This document shows, piece after piece, positions 9,241 through 21,880 of a stretch of 32,294 nt of DNA. Source of the DNA: Monosporascus cannonballus (Eukaryota; Ascomycota; Sordariomycetes; Xylariales); assembly GCA_004154925.1 (NCBI GenBank), contig QJNS01000272.1, forward strand, positions 1 through 32,294, in the 5' to 3' direction. Every line of letters starts with the position of its first letter. Position 1 is the first letter of the stretch. Under the pieces are notes generated by a model. That model worked only from the letters and a program-made list of their open reading frames with translations. It did not search any database and had not been told where the DNA came from. A program made the position numbers and the translations under genes.

Positions 9241-11010
9241 ATATTACCACTATAATTTCTAATTGCGAAAAACGTTAAGTTCTACCACGAAATTACAAAA
9301 TAATAGTTACAAAGGTTTAGGTTTATGATTTTATTAAAATATATAGTAAAAAGGACGGTTTACAGCTAAGACAGAGTTCCTAACGCAATCTATACGTTAT
9401 CTAGTAACAACTTTAGCATTTCGAAGGCAGCTGATTTTGAAATGGAGATTTTTCAGCATACTGAATAAATATCATTGGTCCGAAAACGCCAAGAAGGACC
9501 AGCCATTTTCAGCTAAAAAAGGTAGGGATAAAAGACAAGAACGGTTTGCTGATTCTGATTCTGAATCCCTATAAGTCAGTGGTGCTGAAAGTTTGAGAAC
9601 TAGCCCTATACCTAGTTTAAGTTGATTTCTATATTATTTTGCTTTTCTTCTTTTGATTAAATGGATATGTTATATTAATTTAATAAAAGTCTTCTAGAAT
9701 TTATATTTAATATTAAAACTACAAATGTATTAAATTTGAGTATAAGCTAAATAAGCTTACAAACTGTTATTTTGAGCATTTTTCGATAACAAATTTTAAT
9801 TAATTAAATATAAATTATTAAATTTGTTTAAATTTATTATATTTCTTTTCGTTAAATATATTTCTTGTATATTTTATAAGTATTGGTATTATATTCGACC
9901 TTATTACGATTATTATATTTCTGTTTTTACCTTTTAACTCTTTTACGATAATAATTTTTATTATAATGTTCTTTTGCGTGTTAAAAGCGTCTTTTTTAAT
10001 GCAATTGTCGTAGATCTAAGTGATATCTTATAGGTTTATAGAGCAGAACAAGGCAGTCAGTGCTCGAGCTGACAAGGTTTCATTTTGAGTAGTGTAATGG
10101 CTAGATTTTTGTTCTTCTATACCATAACAATAATATATATTTTTAAAGCTGTTTATTTTTCATTTTTAACCTTAATGCAAAATATAACTTGATTTATATA
10201 TGTAAAAGGTTTTATTTTAAAAAAGTCACTCTTTTGTATAAATTAATAAATTTATTTTTATTAAAAACTAATGTAATTTAATTATTTTTAAGTGTAAAGC
10301 TTCTGCGAAAACAAAAAAATTTAGAGAAATTATTAAAAAGAACCGAAAATTATATAGCTATATATTAAACCTTTAAGAAATTACAAATCAGTTTTTAAGT
10401 TTTTAAAAAAATATAAAGCATACGTAAAGTATGTTATAATAATTATAATGAGGATTGATAAATTAAGGTATAGGATAATACTGAGCGGTTTTAAATATTA
10501 ACGTCAAAAATTAAATATAAGAAAATAAGAGAATATAAGAGGTACGGTTAAATATCGGCGACCAGTCGCCGACCTACCTGCTTAAAATAATTACAAATCC
10601 CATATTCGGCCGAATAAGCATATAACATAGATAAAAATCTGTTAATATACTTACTTTTCAGAATGGTTTACGATTATTCGATTATTATTTCGTTTATATA
10701 ATTATTTTCCTATATTCTTGTATTTTTTTAAGTAATATAATAATTCATAAAAATAAACGGACGCGTGTTCGGATTTAATATATAATAACCGATTTTATGT
10801 AAGGTAATAAAAGGAACTAAAATATCGTACGTTCGGAATACGTTTAGAATATTATAAAAAACGACGATAAAAAAACGTTATCTAATAAAACGATCGTAGA
10901 ACGTATAACGGACGATAATTATATATTTATCTCTAAAAGACGAAGGTTAAATTATTAATTAAATACTTAACATGTTTTTAATGGTAAACCATTATATTTA
11001 TGTTATAAGG
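9241..11010. other. AT-rich DNA between Harbinger and Gypsy A, with short normal islands
   Basis: No gene is supported. Two short islands have fairly normal composition: about 9,410-9,610 (including a GGTCC/GGACC inverted repeat near 9,477-9,500 and an ATTCTG micro-repeat at about 9,550) and about 10,005-10,110. An 18-bp palindrome lies at 10,555-10,572. From about 10,680 onward sequence upstream of the Gypsy gag-like frame may include its 5' LTR. I could not match an LTR pair, so no boundary is given. Confidence 0.4.
10555..10572. repeat. 18-bp GC-rich palindrome
   Basis: TCGGCGAC, then CA, then GTCGCCGA: two perfect 8-bp arms around a 2-base centre, in an otherwise AT-rich context. It lies a few hundred bases upstream of the Gypsy A gag-like frame, so it may belong to an LTR or leader. 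A role is not shown. Confidence 0.5.
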
Positions 11011-11730
11011 TACGATAGAAACGTATTATATTCGAAAAAAAAACATTGGAAAAATTTAGCTGAATAAGCGGAACGTAACCGACAAAAATGAGACAGCCTA
11101 ATCGATTCTATTAGGAACTAATATAATGAACAAGCCGAACAGAAACATTCGAAATTATAGAAATATCCCGGGCGGTTATCCGAGGAACGGTTTTTAATAT
11201 AAAAGGTTTTTATATTAAATTCATTATAATTATTAGTATTATTCAAAATCTTAGATTATACAACGTAATATATATTTATTAAACCATAAGAAATATAAAA
11301 ACCTTTATCATTAAAATAAGAAACGTATTACGATAATATGTAAAAAGTAATTAAAGGGGTTATTTTAAAGAGTTTATAGTCCTATGTAAAAGAAAAAGAG
11401 TATTCCGACCTCAAGTATATAAATTGCATTTTCTGACATGCTTTTAAAAAGTTAAAATCAGGCGACGAATCGCCGATAAATTATTTGGTAATTTGGAAAA
11501 CTTATTTACTTAGAGCCGAAAACGTAAATTTCGTTTTAAAAGAATTCCTAAAATAATATATTATTTTTATTGCAAATAAAAAAGGGCATTTAAAATTTAA
11601 AATATTGAAATAAAAATGTTTTGAAGCGATATTTCGATATAATTATAGAAATTAATCGTATATAGACTAGTTAGTGCGAGAGCTAAAAGGCTAATTAAAA
11701 AAGATAAACGAATGCGTTTAAACGCGTTTT
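11011..11730 (+). pseudogene. gag-like ORF of Gypsy A
   Basis: A single reading frame can be followed from 11,011 to about 11,730 if stops are ignored. Most stops are TAA or TAG at places where Gln codons would have been hit by RIP. The text is protein-like: an N-terminal charged helical part (AERNRQK, YNEQAEQKHSKL), then a segment with PINYLVIWKTYLLRAENVNF, and a Lys-rich end. The layout resembles retrotransposon Gag capsid sequence, and the position upstream of the reverse transcriptase fits. No CCHC zinc knuckle is visible. Gag identity is inferred mainly from position. Confidence 0.5.
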
Positions 11731-12865
11731 AAAACAAAAACTTGATAAAAGAAACCTAATTAAAAGTCTTCGAATTAATCAAAAAGGGGTAAAACCTTAC
11801 AAACAAACTTTTTACTGACGAATAAATATTAATCGTAATAAATCCGCTTGATTTAGAAAAGTATTAAACACTTAAAAAGGTTTCGTCTTAATCTATTAGA
11901 TTTATAGAGAAAAAAGGTACGTTAATTCGGAGTATAAGGTAAAATATAAAAATATTTTTTTCTAACAACCAAGCGACCGTACGAAAATTAAAAAGTAATT
12001 TACCTCCGTATAAAACTTTATTGTTTTTCATAATTTAAACGAAATAGAAAAATTGTTATCGGAATAAAAATGAGTATTTTGCATATTTCGACTTAATAAT
12101 ACCGTACGATTGGCAGAAGATTATTGTAAAAAAGTTTAATTATTATTGTAAAAAAATAATTAATATACGATTACGATACGAATATATTTAGATATAAAAA
12201 CGAAAATTAATACGAATAATAAATATTTCGTAAGGAATTATAGTTTTTATCTTACTATCGTTAATATACTTACGTTATTAAACGTTAATAAATTTCTTAT
12301 TAAATACTATAACGTTTTTGAATTTAAAATAAAAATAACGGATAATCGTTAAAAAAAGTCCGAAAATTCCGTAAAATTTGTTTTGCGGTTTGCTATAACT
12401 GTTTAATACTTAACTTATTAGTATTTTAATTAAGAATCAATAAATAAAATATATTATTTTCTATTATAAGGTAGTAATAAACTAAAGAGAATATAAAAAA
12501 CATAGATTATAAAAAATTAATCAATTTAATATTTGTCGATAAATTAACCTACGTTATTTATTTTGTTAACTTTGGTAATAATCGTAATCCTTTTAAGTTT
12601 GATAAAAACAATTATTCCGAAAGTTATATAATTATTTACGTATTTAAAAAGAATTCCAAAACATATAGTTTAAAAAAAAGCGCAAACATTTTTTATATAT
12701 TCAGAAATTAAATATATTATAAATTTATTATACGGCGAAGTACTACTTATAAGGCCGATTTACCTAACTTTGAAACTTTAATAACGAAAATTTAAAAAAA
12801 ATAATAAAGAAAATTTAAAAACTAATAATTAGAAAAGTTTGCAAATTAAATAAATCCGAAAATCG

Positions 12866-13420
12866 AAAGCGGAAACTGCCGTCCTCGTTTTATTCGTACT
12901 TAAAACGGACGGTAATTTACGGTTATATGTTAATTATCGATTGTTTAACCGAGCTACAATTAAAAACCGATATTCTTTCGAGTTAAATTTTAAAATTATA
13001 AACTAATTAAAATTCGTTACAGTTTTTTCTAAATTAAATTCAAAAAACGTATATTTTTATATAGGATTTAAAAAGCCCATGAAAGAATTACTTTTCGAAC
13101 GAAATATAATTCATTTAAAAATTCGATAATTTCCTTTAAATTTATTAATATTTTTGTAATTTTCTAATGATATATATATAACTTAATCGATTTTATCAAT
13201 TAAATTCACGTTATATATTTAAATGATATTGTAATATTATCGGATAATGAAATAAATATTCGAAATACTTTCAATGAACTGACGAAAGTTTAAAAAATAT
13301 TACTTATTTGCTCAATTAATGCAATGCAAATTTTCAAAAAATATGATTTCATTTTTAAAATTCATCGTAAATATTAACAAGGTATAAATAAATTTTCAAG
13401 CCGTTATTTTAATCCAAAAA
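12866..13420 (+). pseudogene. Reverse transcriptase domain of Gypsy A
   Basis: The frame at 12,866 reads VLFVLKTDGNLRLYVNYR, then FNRATIKNRYSFEL and VFSKLN. These correspond to the conserved Ty3/Gypsy blocks FVKKKDGSLRxCVDYR, LNxxTIKNRYPLP and xFTKLD. After a frame change the catalytic motif YLDDI is present as YLNDI (13,216-13,227), followed by VILSDN. The first catalytic Asp of the YxDD box is therefore Asn. Near the end IFKKYDF corresponds to the usual KCEF. This domain would have copied the element's RNA into DNA; it is inactivated by mutation of the active site and by stops. Confidence 0.85.
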
Positions 13421-14989
13421 TAAGGACATTTTAATTTCACGTATATTATACAAATATTGTTAAATTTTATTAATTTTTATAAATAAATTATAATTTATTA
13501 TTTAAAAGTTATTATCATTATTTTTGACGTTTTAAAAAAACCCGTATAAGGAAAAGGTTTAATATGTTAAGGAAATAACCAAAACGATTAAAAAATTAAA
13601 GGCTTTTTTTTTATAATATATTTATTTTTTAACATTAATATTTTATTAAACGTATTTATATAAAAATAAATATATTTTAAGGCGGTATTAAATATTTTAT
13701 TATAATTTTATAAAGGAATTTAATATCTAATTATATTCTAATTGTAAAAGGTTTCTAATATTAAAAATAAATGAAGAACAAAATAATAAAAATAATTTGT
13801 TATTGTGAAATCTTTAAAGTATTAACATTAATACCTCGAAAACATTAAATAAAAACTTTAATTTTGATAATTTATTAAATATTAAAAAGTATAACTACTA
13901 TACTTACGCCGGATTTTTAAAAAAGAATTCGTTTAATAAGGATGTCGATTATATTATTTCGATTTCGAATAATAATATCGGTTAAAGAAAATTAATTTTA
14001 ATAAAAAGTTAAACCGGCGGCCAAATTATAGCAGTATACAGATTAATTATAATAATATAATAATAACGTTTATAAAAGAAGTTCGTTTAATTAACCAATT
14101 ATTTAAAGAAATTAAGTACTTGAGGGCGACTGAATTTCTTGTAATCGAAAAATACGGCCGAATAAAATAATTTATTAAAATGATTTAAATCTTTTTGCAA
14201 TCGAATTTTTCGATAAATATAAGATAAAAAAGATTTAAATAATTAATATCTAGATTAAAATAATACAGAATTTTTATTACATAATTCTAAATTATTGTCC
14301 GAGAAAGAGACATAAAAAACCGTATATCGATATTCCTTATATAAAATACGTACGCTAAAAAGAAGCGTAAATAAATATTATTATTAGGGCTGCCTTAAAA
14401 GAATTAAACTTTAAAATAATAATAAAACCTTTTCTTAATACCCAATTATTAGTAGAATTAGAGAATGAAAATATTAAAGTTATTATGTCGAAATAATACG
14501 TTTTACGTTTAATAACGAAAAAATTATTTTTAAGTGAAACCATATGTACTTTAAAGGTTTTACGACAATATTAGAATAATATCCGTAAATTATAAATTAA
14601 GGATTTAAATACTGAAATATTCTTTATATGAATTTATAAAACAGTTAAGATAAAGAAATATTATTATATAAATTATAATAACGTTTTATTGTATGAGATT
14701 AAGTTTATTATACTATTGTAATACGATTAATGTTAATAATGAATTAATTAATATTATCATAACGTTTCGTACGAAATATATCAAAAGTTGAAAGATTCTT
14801 AAATATATTAATAGAAAGTTTTGATAAATAGATATAATATATAATATTTAACGGTACGTCGAAAGTTACTTAATATATTAACGTATATAAATGCTTGGGT
14901 ATTAATCTTATAAAATCTTATAATTTTTAATTTAACTTCAATAATTATTTTAAACTTTTAATACAAATTTTATGAGGTTTTATTTTAAT

Positions 14990-15440
14990 ATAAAATACAA
15001 TAAGTATATATATAATATTATATTAATATTTATTAACGGCTTTACGAAAATCACGTTACCTTTATTTGTAATAATAATTTGTTAATTATGCAATTATTTA
15101 ATATTATATATATATATACTACAGATTAATTCGCCTTTTTATTTAAAATCGTTCGCAATTGAAATAAATTGTTTATAGTTTGAATTTTCGATTAGATTTT
15201 ACCAGAGTAATAAAATTAAACTTTGATTATTTACTATTTATTATTTTTAAACTGACGGCCAAATTAAATATAAAAAATAAAGCTTAAAAAGTATTTTTAA
15301 GATTATTAAAACGAGAATTAAATAAATTAAGACGAGCTATTATATAAAATTACATTTGTTTATATTAATGGTAGAAATAAATTAATTAAATATTTATTAT
15401 TTTAAGCTTTAAATAATAATTGTTTTCGTATAATAAAATA
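14990..15440 (+). pseudogene. Integrase core of Gypsy A
   Basis: INGFTK (15,032 onward) corresponds to VDRFTK, the first catalytic Asp block, with Asp now Asn (15,035-15,037). Further on, TDGQ (15,251-15,262) is the hallmark HPQTDGQTE block before the catalytic Glu. After a one-base frame shift, the sequence DELLYKITFVYINGRNK (from 15,331) matches the WxELLPLAEFAYNN region. The sequence between the two parts is too decayed to place the second Asp. Confidence 0.82.
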
Positions 15441-15976
15441 TGTATTAAAAAGGTATTTTTTGTTATTTTTTTTAAAAAATAAGTAAATATTTAAACTATA
15501 TAGGGAAACTTTACCAACATATAAATAAGTATTTGAAAAAAGCGGTAATTAATTAAACAAACAAGACTATTGAAAATATTTATTAATATTTTCTAAAGAA
15601 AATTAAGTTATAAAGTTATTTATAAACATTTTGAATTTAAAAAAGAATTTAAATTAATATAGATGTATATTTAAGTAGATATAGTAAAATAAATAAGATT
15701 TTAAGCATCTAAGATATATAGAGTAAAAAGGTATTAGAAAAATATAATATATTATCAACTGTATTCTTGAAACCGCAATATAATTATAAAAAGATATCTA
15801 AATATATGTTACTTTTTAATTTCGAAAATAAATAATAAAAGTAAATTATTAAAAGTACTATCCAGTATAAACCTAATTGTGCTAAACGAAACCTTTTTAT
15901 TAAGTAAAAATATAAATTTATTAAATATAATATTTAAAAAATAAAAATCTGTTTGGCAAATATATAACCAATTTTC

Positions 15977-16110
15977 GTTGAATACGAAAAAATAAATTAT
16001 AATGTATTTATAAAAAATAAAAGGAATATAAGAAAAGGTTTTAAGTATTATAACGGTTATAATATATTATAAGTCAGTTAAAAATTGTTCAAGTATTTAT
16101 AAAATACATT
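15977..16110 (+). pseudogene. Chromodomain of Gypsy A
   Basis: The frame beginning at 15,977 reads VEYEKINYNVFIKNKRNIR, then GFKYYNGYNIL and, after stops, KLFKYL. This follows the chromodomain pattern (xEYExExILxxRxxxxxxxYLVKWKGYxxxxxTWEPxxNL), with the KWKGY box present as KYYNGY. It lies about 700 bp downstream of the integrase TDGQ block, as expected for a chromovirus. Confidence 0.65.
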
Positions 16111-16344
16111 AATTAAGTTATATTTAAAATGGAATAAAATAACGATAGTGTATTATTAAAACGCCGAATATATAATGCAAAATTAATAATAATATAAAAA
16201 TGCTGTAAAGCCGGAATACGTCGTTAATCCAATATCGATAACATCGAAAATATTTAATAAAAATCGAACATATTATTTTAAAATTAAAATATTGCGTTTT
16301 ATTAATAAGTTATAACCGTACGTTTAATAATTAAATACGGAACG

Positions 16345-16810
16345 GGTTAAGATTTGGCGTACGTAAAAAGTTAATTAGCGAATCTATAGAGCCAATGGGC
16401 GAGCTGGCGAGATCAATTAGCGAATTTACGGCGGAAATCAGAGAATTTAAAAAAAAGAAAGTAGCTATGAAAACAGAAATCATTTTTGATTTTCGTTAAT
16501 ACAGTAATAGAGCGGTACGTTTTCGGCAAGCTTGCGGCGTATTTTACGCGATATAAGTGCCGAAATTAACCGGGTCTATATTATCGTTATTAAATGCTGT
16601 TTAAATAAATTTAACATAGTTACTAAGTTTTGAAACAAATTCGCTTTAATTAAATAAAATAATTTAATTTTTTAAACTGAACAACAAATAGTTAGAAATA
16701 AGCTTTATTATTTAACGTGTTTAATATAACGTTAGGAGCGATATAAATAATATTATTACGTTTATATAGTAGAAATACGGCGATTATTTAACGACGGATT
16801 TTGTTTACAT
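16345..16810 (+). pseudogene. RIP-broken coding sequence of unknown family
   Basis: The frame is fully open for about 51 codons (16,345-16,497), reading a charged helical segment with pieces such as MGELARSISEFTAEIREFKK. It then continues in the same frame to about 16,810 with well-formed protein text (RAVRFRQACGVFYAI, VPKLTGSILSLLNAV, YGDYLTTDF). Every interruption is TAA or TAG, as expected from CAA/CAG Gln codons after RIP. I see no frameshift in about 155 codons. It could be the start of another retroelement gag or a host gene captured by the block; no motif decides. It begins about 230 bp after the Gypsy A chromodomain. Confidence 0.5.
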
Positions 16811-17280
16811 TTATATATATATCATTATTTTCATTTTAAAAATAAAAAATAAAATGTTAATAAAACGACAAAATGGCGAAAATGGGCAGGTAAAAAATAA
16901 GTACCTTATTAATTTATATTCGAAACGAAAAATTTCGAAACAACGTAAGGATTATATTTTTACAGTTATAATTATTGAACGTTCGAGGTTCTTAACCTTA
17001 AAAACTATATAATTTTATTTAACTTAAATTTTACAGAAATAGAAATATGTATTTTCAAGTAAAATTACTTGTTAACCGAAATGTGCCAGTTTATAGGGGT
17101 CGGATTTTGCTTAGGATATTAATTTTTGCTTTTTTATTCGATTTTATAGCAATAAACGAAAATTATTTAAACTATATTTGGAACAGTATTGGGAAAATAT
17201 TCGGTAGTTAATAAACGAGTACGCGAAAAAATCTAAGAATATATACAGAGGTATTTTTTTATCTTAAATACAATAAACGG
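16811..17280. other. AT-rich DNA, possible continuation of the unknown coding remnant
   Basis: No intact frame is present. CG is retained and RIP marks are strong. Some protein-like text is visible in changing frames, but nothing can be assigned. Confidence 0.35.
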
Positions 17281-17495
17281 AAGATTTGGCGTCCGTTTTC
17301 GACGGAGCGGCGACGCTAATAATGTCGAAGTCCAGATAGAACAAATTAATATAATATTAATAAGGCTTACTAAAAGCCGATAACTTATTGTTAACCTTTC
17401 GAATATAATCGAAAAAACCCAGGACATAGGAGAACTAATACTTGTCAAAACTATTATTACGAATAAATATCGTAATAACAAATAATAGGAAACTC
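17281..17495 (+). pseudogene. Second unknown coding remnant
   Basis: From about 17,281 the plus strand reads a basic stretch (GVRFRRSGDANN), then VEVQIEQINIILIRLTK, one TAA, then LIVNLSNIIEKTQDIGELIL, ending at paired TAATAG stops near 17,485. It is Ile/Leu-rich and probably helical or coiled-coil. GC content is locally higher than the surroundings. It may be a later exon or domain of the remnant at 16,345-16,810. The family is unknown. The minus-strand frame here (17,233-17,481) is a shadow. Confidence 0.4.
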
Positions 17496-20318
17496 AAAAA
17501 AATATACGGAAAAGAAAAAATAAATAAAGAAGAAAATTAGCCATCGTTTGATAAAAGGACGGCGGATGTAGATAAAAATTACAAATAAAATATTAATAGA
17601 ATAAGAAATTAAAAAAGATACTAATATAAGAATTAATCATATTTTGATCGAAAGATGTTCGTTAACCGGCTATATATTAACGGGCAAATACGTATATAAT
17701 CTAGACAAAAATTTGAAAATATTCTTACTTATTAAAATAATTTGTAATTATTTAGCTATTATTATATTTACATATTTATTTTGTTATTTTAAGTTTTCTA
17801 ACATATATCCGATAATAAAAATTAAACTTTACGTTTTGAATTTTTTTCGGTTGTGGTTCTAATAAATATATATATAAATTTATCTACAAAATCTTTAAAA
17901 TATTGTTTAATTATTTTAAAAGTTTATTTAATATTACTTTATTTAATTTTGCATATAAATGTATTTTATTATATATTTATAAACCTTTATAATAATCATT
18001 AGCAATTTCAATATTATATAATATATCTTATGTTTAATCAATATTTTACGAATTATTTTGATTATTTATCATTAATTAAAAACCTTTCTTTTACTCGGCC
18101 TTTTAAGTTTGTAAATAAGTATATATAATTTTGTAAAAAGATTTTAATTTATATTAGGATATAATAATTGTTTTCAGTTAAAATTAATAATATATAAGGT
18201 TTTGGATATTAAAAAACTTAGAAAGAAATAATGCTATTTTAATAATATATAATGTTTTAATTAATAGTATAAATTAGTTATGTATTATTTAAAACCAGTT
18301 TAAATTTAATATTATAATTGTCTAATATCGTTAGGTCTATTTTCATATTATTGTGCAATTTTCCTAAAAAAATATATAAAATTAATCTTGTATTCAATTT
18401 TTTTTTCCTAGATTTTTAATAAATTCAAATATTATTCCGCTCGTTTTAAAAATAAAAAACTATGGGTTTATTTACTAATTTTAAAATGTCAATTATTTGA
18501 GTAAATAATATTAACTATTACTGGTAAAATTATAATATAAATCGCAATAAATAAATTAAAGCTTTTATAAATTTAAAAGTGAGATATATATCGCAGTTTA
18601 GAATAATATCGATAATATACAATTTATTCACAAGAAGGATATATAAAAAGATAAAAAATAAAATATTTTACGAGTATTATATTTGAATTTATATATTCGA
18701 AGTTGTATTAATAAGTCTCTAAGATTATTTGCCGTATAATGCGATTTAGTTGTATATAACTCTTAAAGGCTAAGAAAATGCGCGTATTACAAAGAACGCG
18801 ATAAGTATTCTATATATTATTACTATATAATAGCTACGAGGTGATTATAGAATAATAACTTTATTTGTAATTATTTATTATCTTTTTTTAATAAAGGGAA
18901 GTTTCAAATTTAATTCTTTATATATTAGTATTTTTTGTTTCTAATTCCAAAACTTATTATAAAATAAATTTTCTTTATTTCGATTAAACAACAAGAAAAA
19001 AACCCAATTACGCTTCTATATAACGATATATCGGTGATTCTGATTATTAAATATATTTAAATTTTAAAGTTTGAATTTATTTTATTTGGATTCCGATAAC
19101 AGTTTCAGGAGTACGATAAGGAAATTGGAAGATTAGTTTACTAAATGTATTATTTCGAAAAAAAATTATTTATAAAAAGTTTTAGAAAAAAATAACAACA
19201 TTTACAGTTAAAAATCAAAGTTTAATATTGAAACATTATATTTTATATTTCTACCATAATTTAAAGAATTATTTTCAAATGTTTATTAAATTAACGTTTT
19301 TTATATTTTTTAATATTTGGATTATATCGGTTTTAAAATTTATATATTTTATAAATTATATATTTCTAGAATATTCGATTGTTACGAACTGTACGTTAAT
19401 TATTAGTAAACGAATCGAAACCTATTGAAATCAACTTTACTTATTTTATTCGAATTTCACCATTTAATAAAATATTACTTTCAAAGATTAGAAGTTTTCT
19501 TTAAGACTTTATAAAATAAATTAAATATAAATATGTATTAAAATTATAGAATATGAACAAAAATGCGAAAATTAAACTATGAAAGTTTTAATACGCTCAC
19601 TTTATATATAAGCTTAATTTAAAAATAATTTTCAAAAGTGCTTTTAAAAATCTGTTATTAGCGGTTTATATTTATTGATTTAAAATTCGATAAAATATGT
19701 TCGAAACTCGATAAAATAAACAACTTGCTTATGATTAGTATAAATAACACTTTATTATAATGTTCTAAATAAATTATATTATTGTTATCGCACAGCGTTT
19801 TAGTACATAAATATATTTTTACTTAATTAATTTTATATTCGTAATTATCTTTACCAATATTTCAAATTTCCTTTATAGAAAAATCTTAAAAATAGAATTA
19901 TTATCCCAGATTTTCGTCTTGAAAAGATATATTAAGTTATGAATAAATGATACTTTTTTAAAAAAAATAATAAATGATTTAAACTTCATAATCGTAATAA
20001 ATCTCGAGCAACGTAATAAAGGCATTTATAATGAGAAAAAGACCTTTAAAAATATCGAAAAGAATTTATTACAAATATAGATAAATAGGTTATCACAAAT
20101 GGACGTATTTCAAAGGTATTTAAAATATAATAAATATATTTCGAAAATATATATACGGTTATAGCGTTAGAAAAGAATATATTTAGTTTGATTATCGAAA
20201 TACAGAATTGTTATCATAACGAAATAAGTTATTTTCGAAAGGATATGTTAGCAATTTTCGATAAATACTAATATAAGTTTCATATATAATATTTGTTAAC
20301 GAAAAAGCTTTTTCGTTA
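17496..20318. other. AT-rich DNA without recognisable features
   Basis: No supported gene or RNA. CG becomes scarce from about 17,900 onward. Short open frames (for example at 17,644 and 19,228) consist of Ile, Phe, Tyr, Lys and Asn only and are what random AT-rich DNA gives. Confidence 0.5.
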
Positions 20319-20381
20319 TATAGTGTCCCCACCCACATCCTGAATTTACCCACTTCCTGAATCGATTTCCTAGCAAAACAC
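20319..20381 (+). repeat. Left terminal inverted repeat with doubled motif
   Basis: This pairs with 21,821-21,880. Differences between the two ends are mostly C/T, plus a gap after TCCCC and one of four bases near the inner end. Inside it are two direct copies of ACCCAC-N2-CCTGAAT-N2. Confidence 0.75.
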
Positions 20382-21820
20382 CGTATATTCAAAATTTATA
20401 ACTAAATAAATAAATTCAACACAAACGTTACGTCTTGTAAACAAATTATTTAGAACCAGTTATTTATAATAAAACTGAAGTTAAACTTAAAATATTATTT
20501 ATACTTGTTATAATTAATATTCAAAACTGATTAATTTAAAAGTTTAATTTAATTTATTAAAGTTAATTCACAAAATAAAACTAAATCAACATGAATATAT
20601 AAAAAAATATTTCTAAATTACTTTAGAAAAAAGAGCTATTAGTTTAAATAAATTTAATAAATTTGTTACATGCTATATTTAAGAAAAGTTACTATATAAT
20701 TATATATTTGTCTATTAAAAATATTAATTTTATTATTGAAATTAAACGAAAATATATCATAATATGAAGGATACGCCTTATACATTTATTTTATTATAAT
20801 ATTTATTTCGGTACATTTTTCTTCATTTTCAAAAGCTTTTCAATTATGTTTTATATTTTACTTTTTGAACCTTTTATAATTTTTTATTTTGTATACTTAA
20901 GAATAACATTTTCGAAAACATAATTGTAAACCACAATTAAAGTATGTTATTTTCGTATAAAGCCGGTTTTATTTTGTATAACTTTATTTTTTATATATTA
21001 AATACGTAAAACCTTTACATTTATTATAATCATAAAAAAATTTTAAATTATTATAAATACCATATTAAAACGTTAAATTTAATTTTAATATTTACTTTTC
21101 TATTATTATTAAAGTCTGAATATAAATTTTTGTATAAAATATATGTGTATTAGATTCTAATATATTTTATTATTTTATTAAATATTTTATATATATATTT
21201 CACTATATATTGATTCTAATTTTTAACAAAGTATAATAATTTAAACTTTTTAAATCCCTAAATATGTTGATTTAAAGCATATTTTAATTATATACTAAAA
21301 CAAAAAAGTTTATAATTACGTAATTAAGTTAAAACCAAATATATTATATAATATATTGTTTATATAAATACTTTTAAAATTATATGCATATAATTTATAA
21401 AATACTAATAAAAATAGCTTTTTATAGTTAATATAGGATACGATGTAGTATAAGTATTTGTTATTACCTTTATATTTTCATTTATTTTAATTTTATACAT
21501 TTATATATATATTTTATTAAAAGCTGTTAAAAATTGTATTAATAATATTTGTAAATTTAGATACTTTTACGTCAATATTTTGTCTTTGTTTTAGTTATAG
21601 TATACATTTTTTTATTTATTATATTTTTGGATTAATTAACTATTTTAATTTTATTTAAATCTTTAATGTTTTATATATTTTTAATTTCTGCTTTTTATAC
21701 GACCTATTATTAATAGCATTTAACTTTATTATAATCTTTACAAATTATTCTATAACGTATTTTAAAATCCCGTTTTTATGTGTTAATTTTGTTTTGTTAT
21801 TGAATTTCTAAAATTGTGTC

Positions 21821-21880
21821 GTGTTAGAAGATTCAATTCAAAATGTGGGTAAATTCAGAATGTGGGTGAAAGACACTATA
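21821..21880 (-). repeat. Right terminal inverted repeat
   Basis: Its reverse complement starts TATAGTGTCTTTCACCCACA and holds the two motif copies with C-to-T changes (ATTCTGAAT and ATTTTGAAT). That is the direction of change expected from RIP or deamination. Confidence 0.75.

Larger units (their letters stand above)
11011..16110 (+). mobile_element. Ty3/Gypsy chromovirus-type LTR retrotransposon (Gypsy A), decayed
   Basis: Four decayed protein segments occur in the order and spacing of a Ty3/Gypsy chromovirus on the plus strand: gag-like ORF (11,011-11,730), reverse transcriptase (12,866-13,420), integrase (about 14,990-15,440) and chromodomain (15,977-16,110). The chromodomain after integrase defines the chromovirus lineage. 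In known members it directs insertion to particular chromatin marks. Every segment carries RIP-type stops and frameshifts, so nothing is functional. Flanking LTRs should exist on both sides but have diverged beyond what I can match by eye; the coordinates cover only the coding core. Confidence 0.8.
20319..21880. mobile_element. TIR DNA transposon, TA-flanked, decayed
   Basis: The left terminus (20,319-20,381) and the reverse complement of the right terminus (21,821-21,880) align over about 60 bases, starting TATAGTGTC on both sides. Each terminus contains two adjacent copies of a 17-bp motif: on the left ACCCACATCCTGAATTT then ACCCACTTCCTGAATCG. Doubled motifs in inverted repeats are typical transposase-binding sites. 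The outermost bases allow a TA target duplication, as in Tc1/mariner/pogo elements. An 8-bp duplication as in hAT elements is not seen. The interior (1.43 kb) has a size that could have held a transposase, but is too AT-rich to read. The termini kept much more GC than the interior. Confidence 0.72.

Noticed and set aside
17233..17481. 82-codon hydrophobic minus-strand frame
   Set aside because: Antisense of the coiled-coil-like remnant at 17,281-17,495; its hydrophobicity comes from complementing Lys/Glu/Asn-rich codons.
20192..20392. 66-codon minus-strand frame
   Set aside because: It is formed by the left inverted repeat of the TIR element, which kept higher GC; no protein features.
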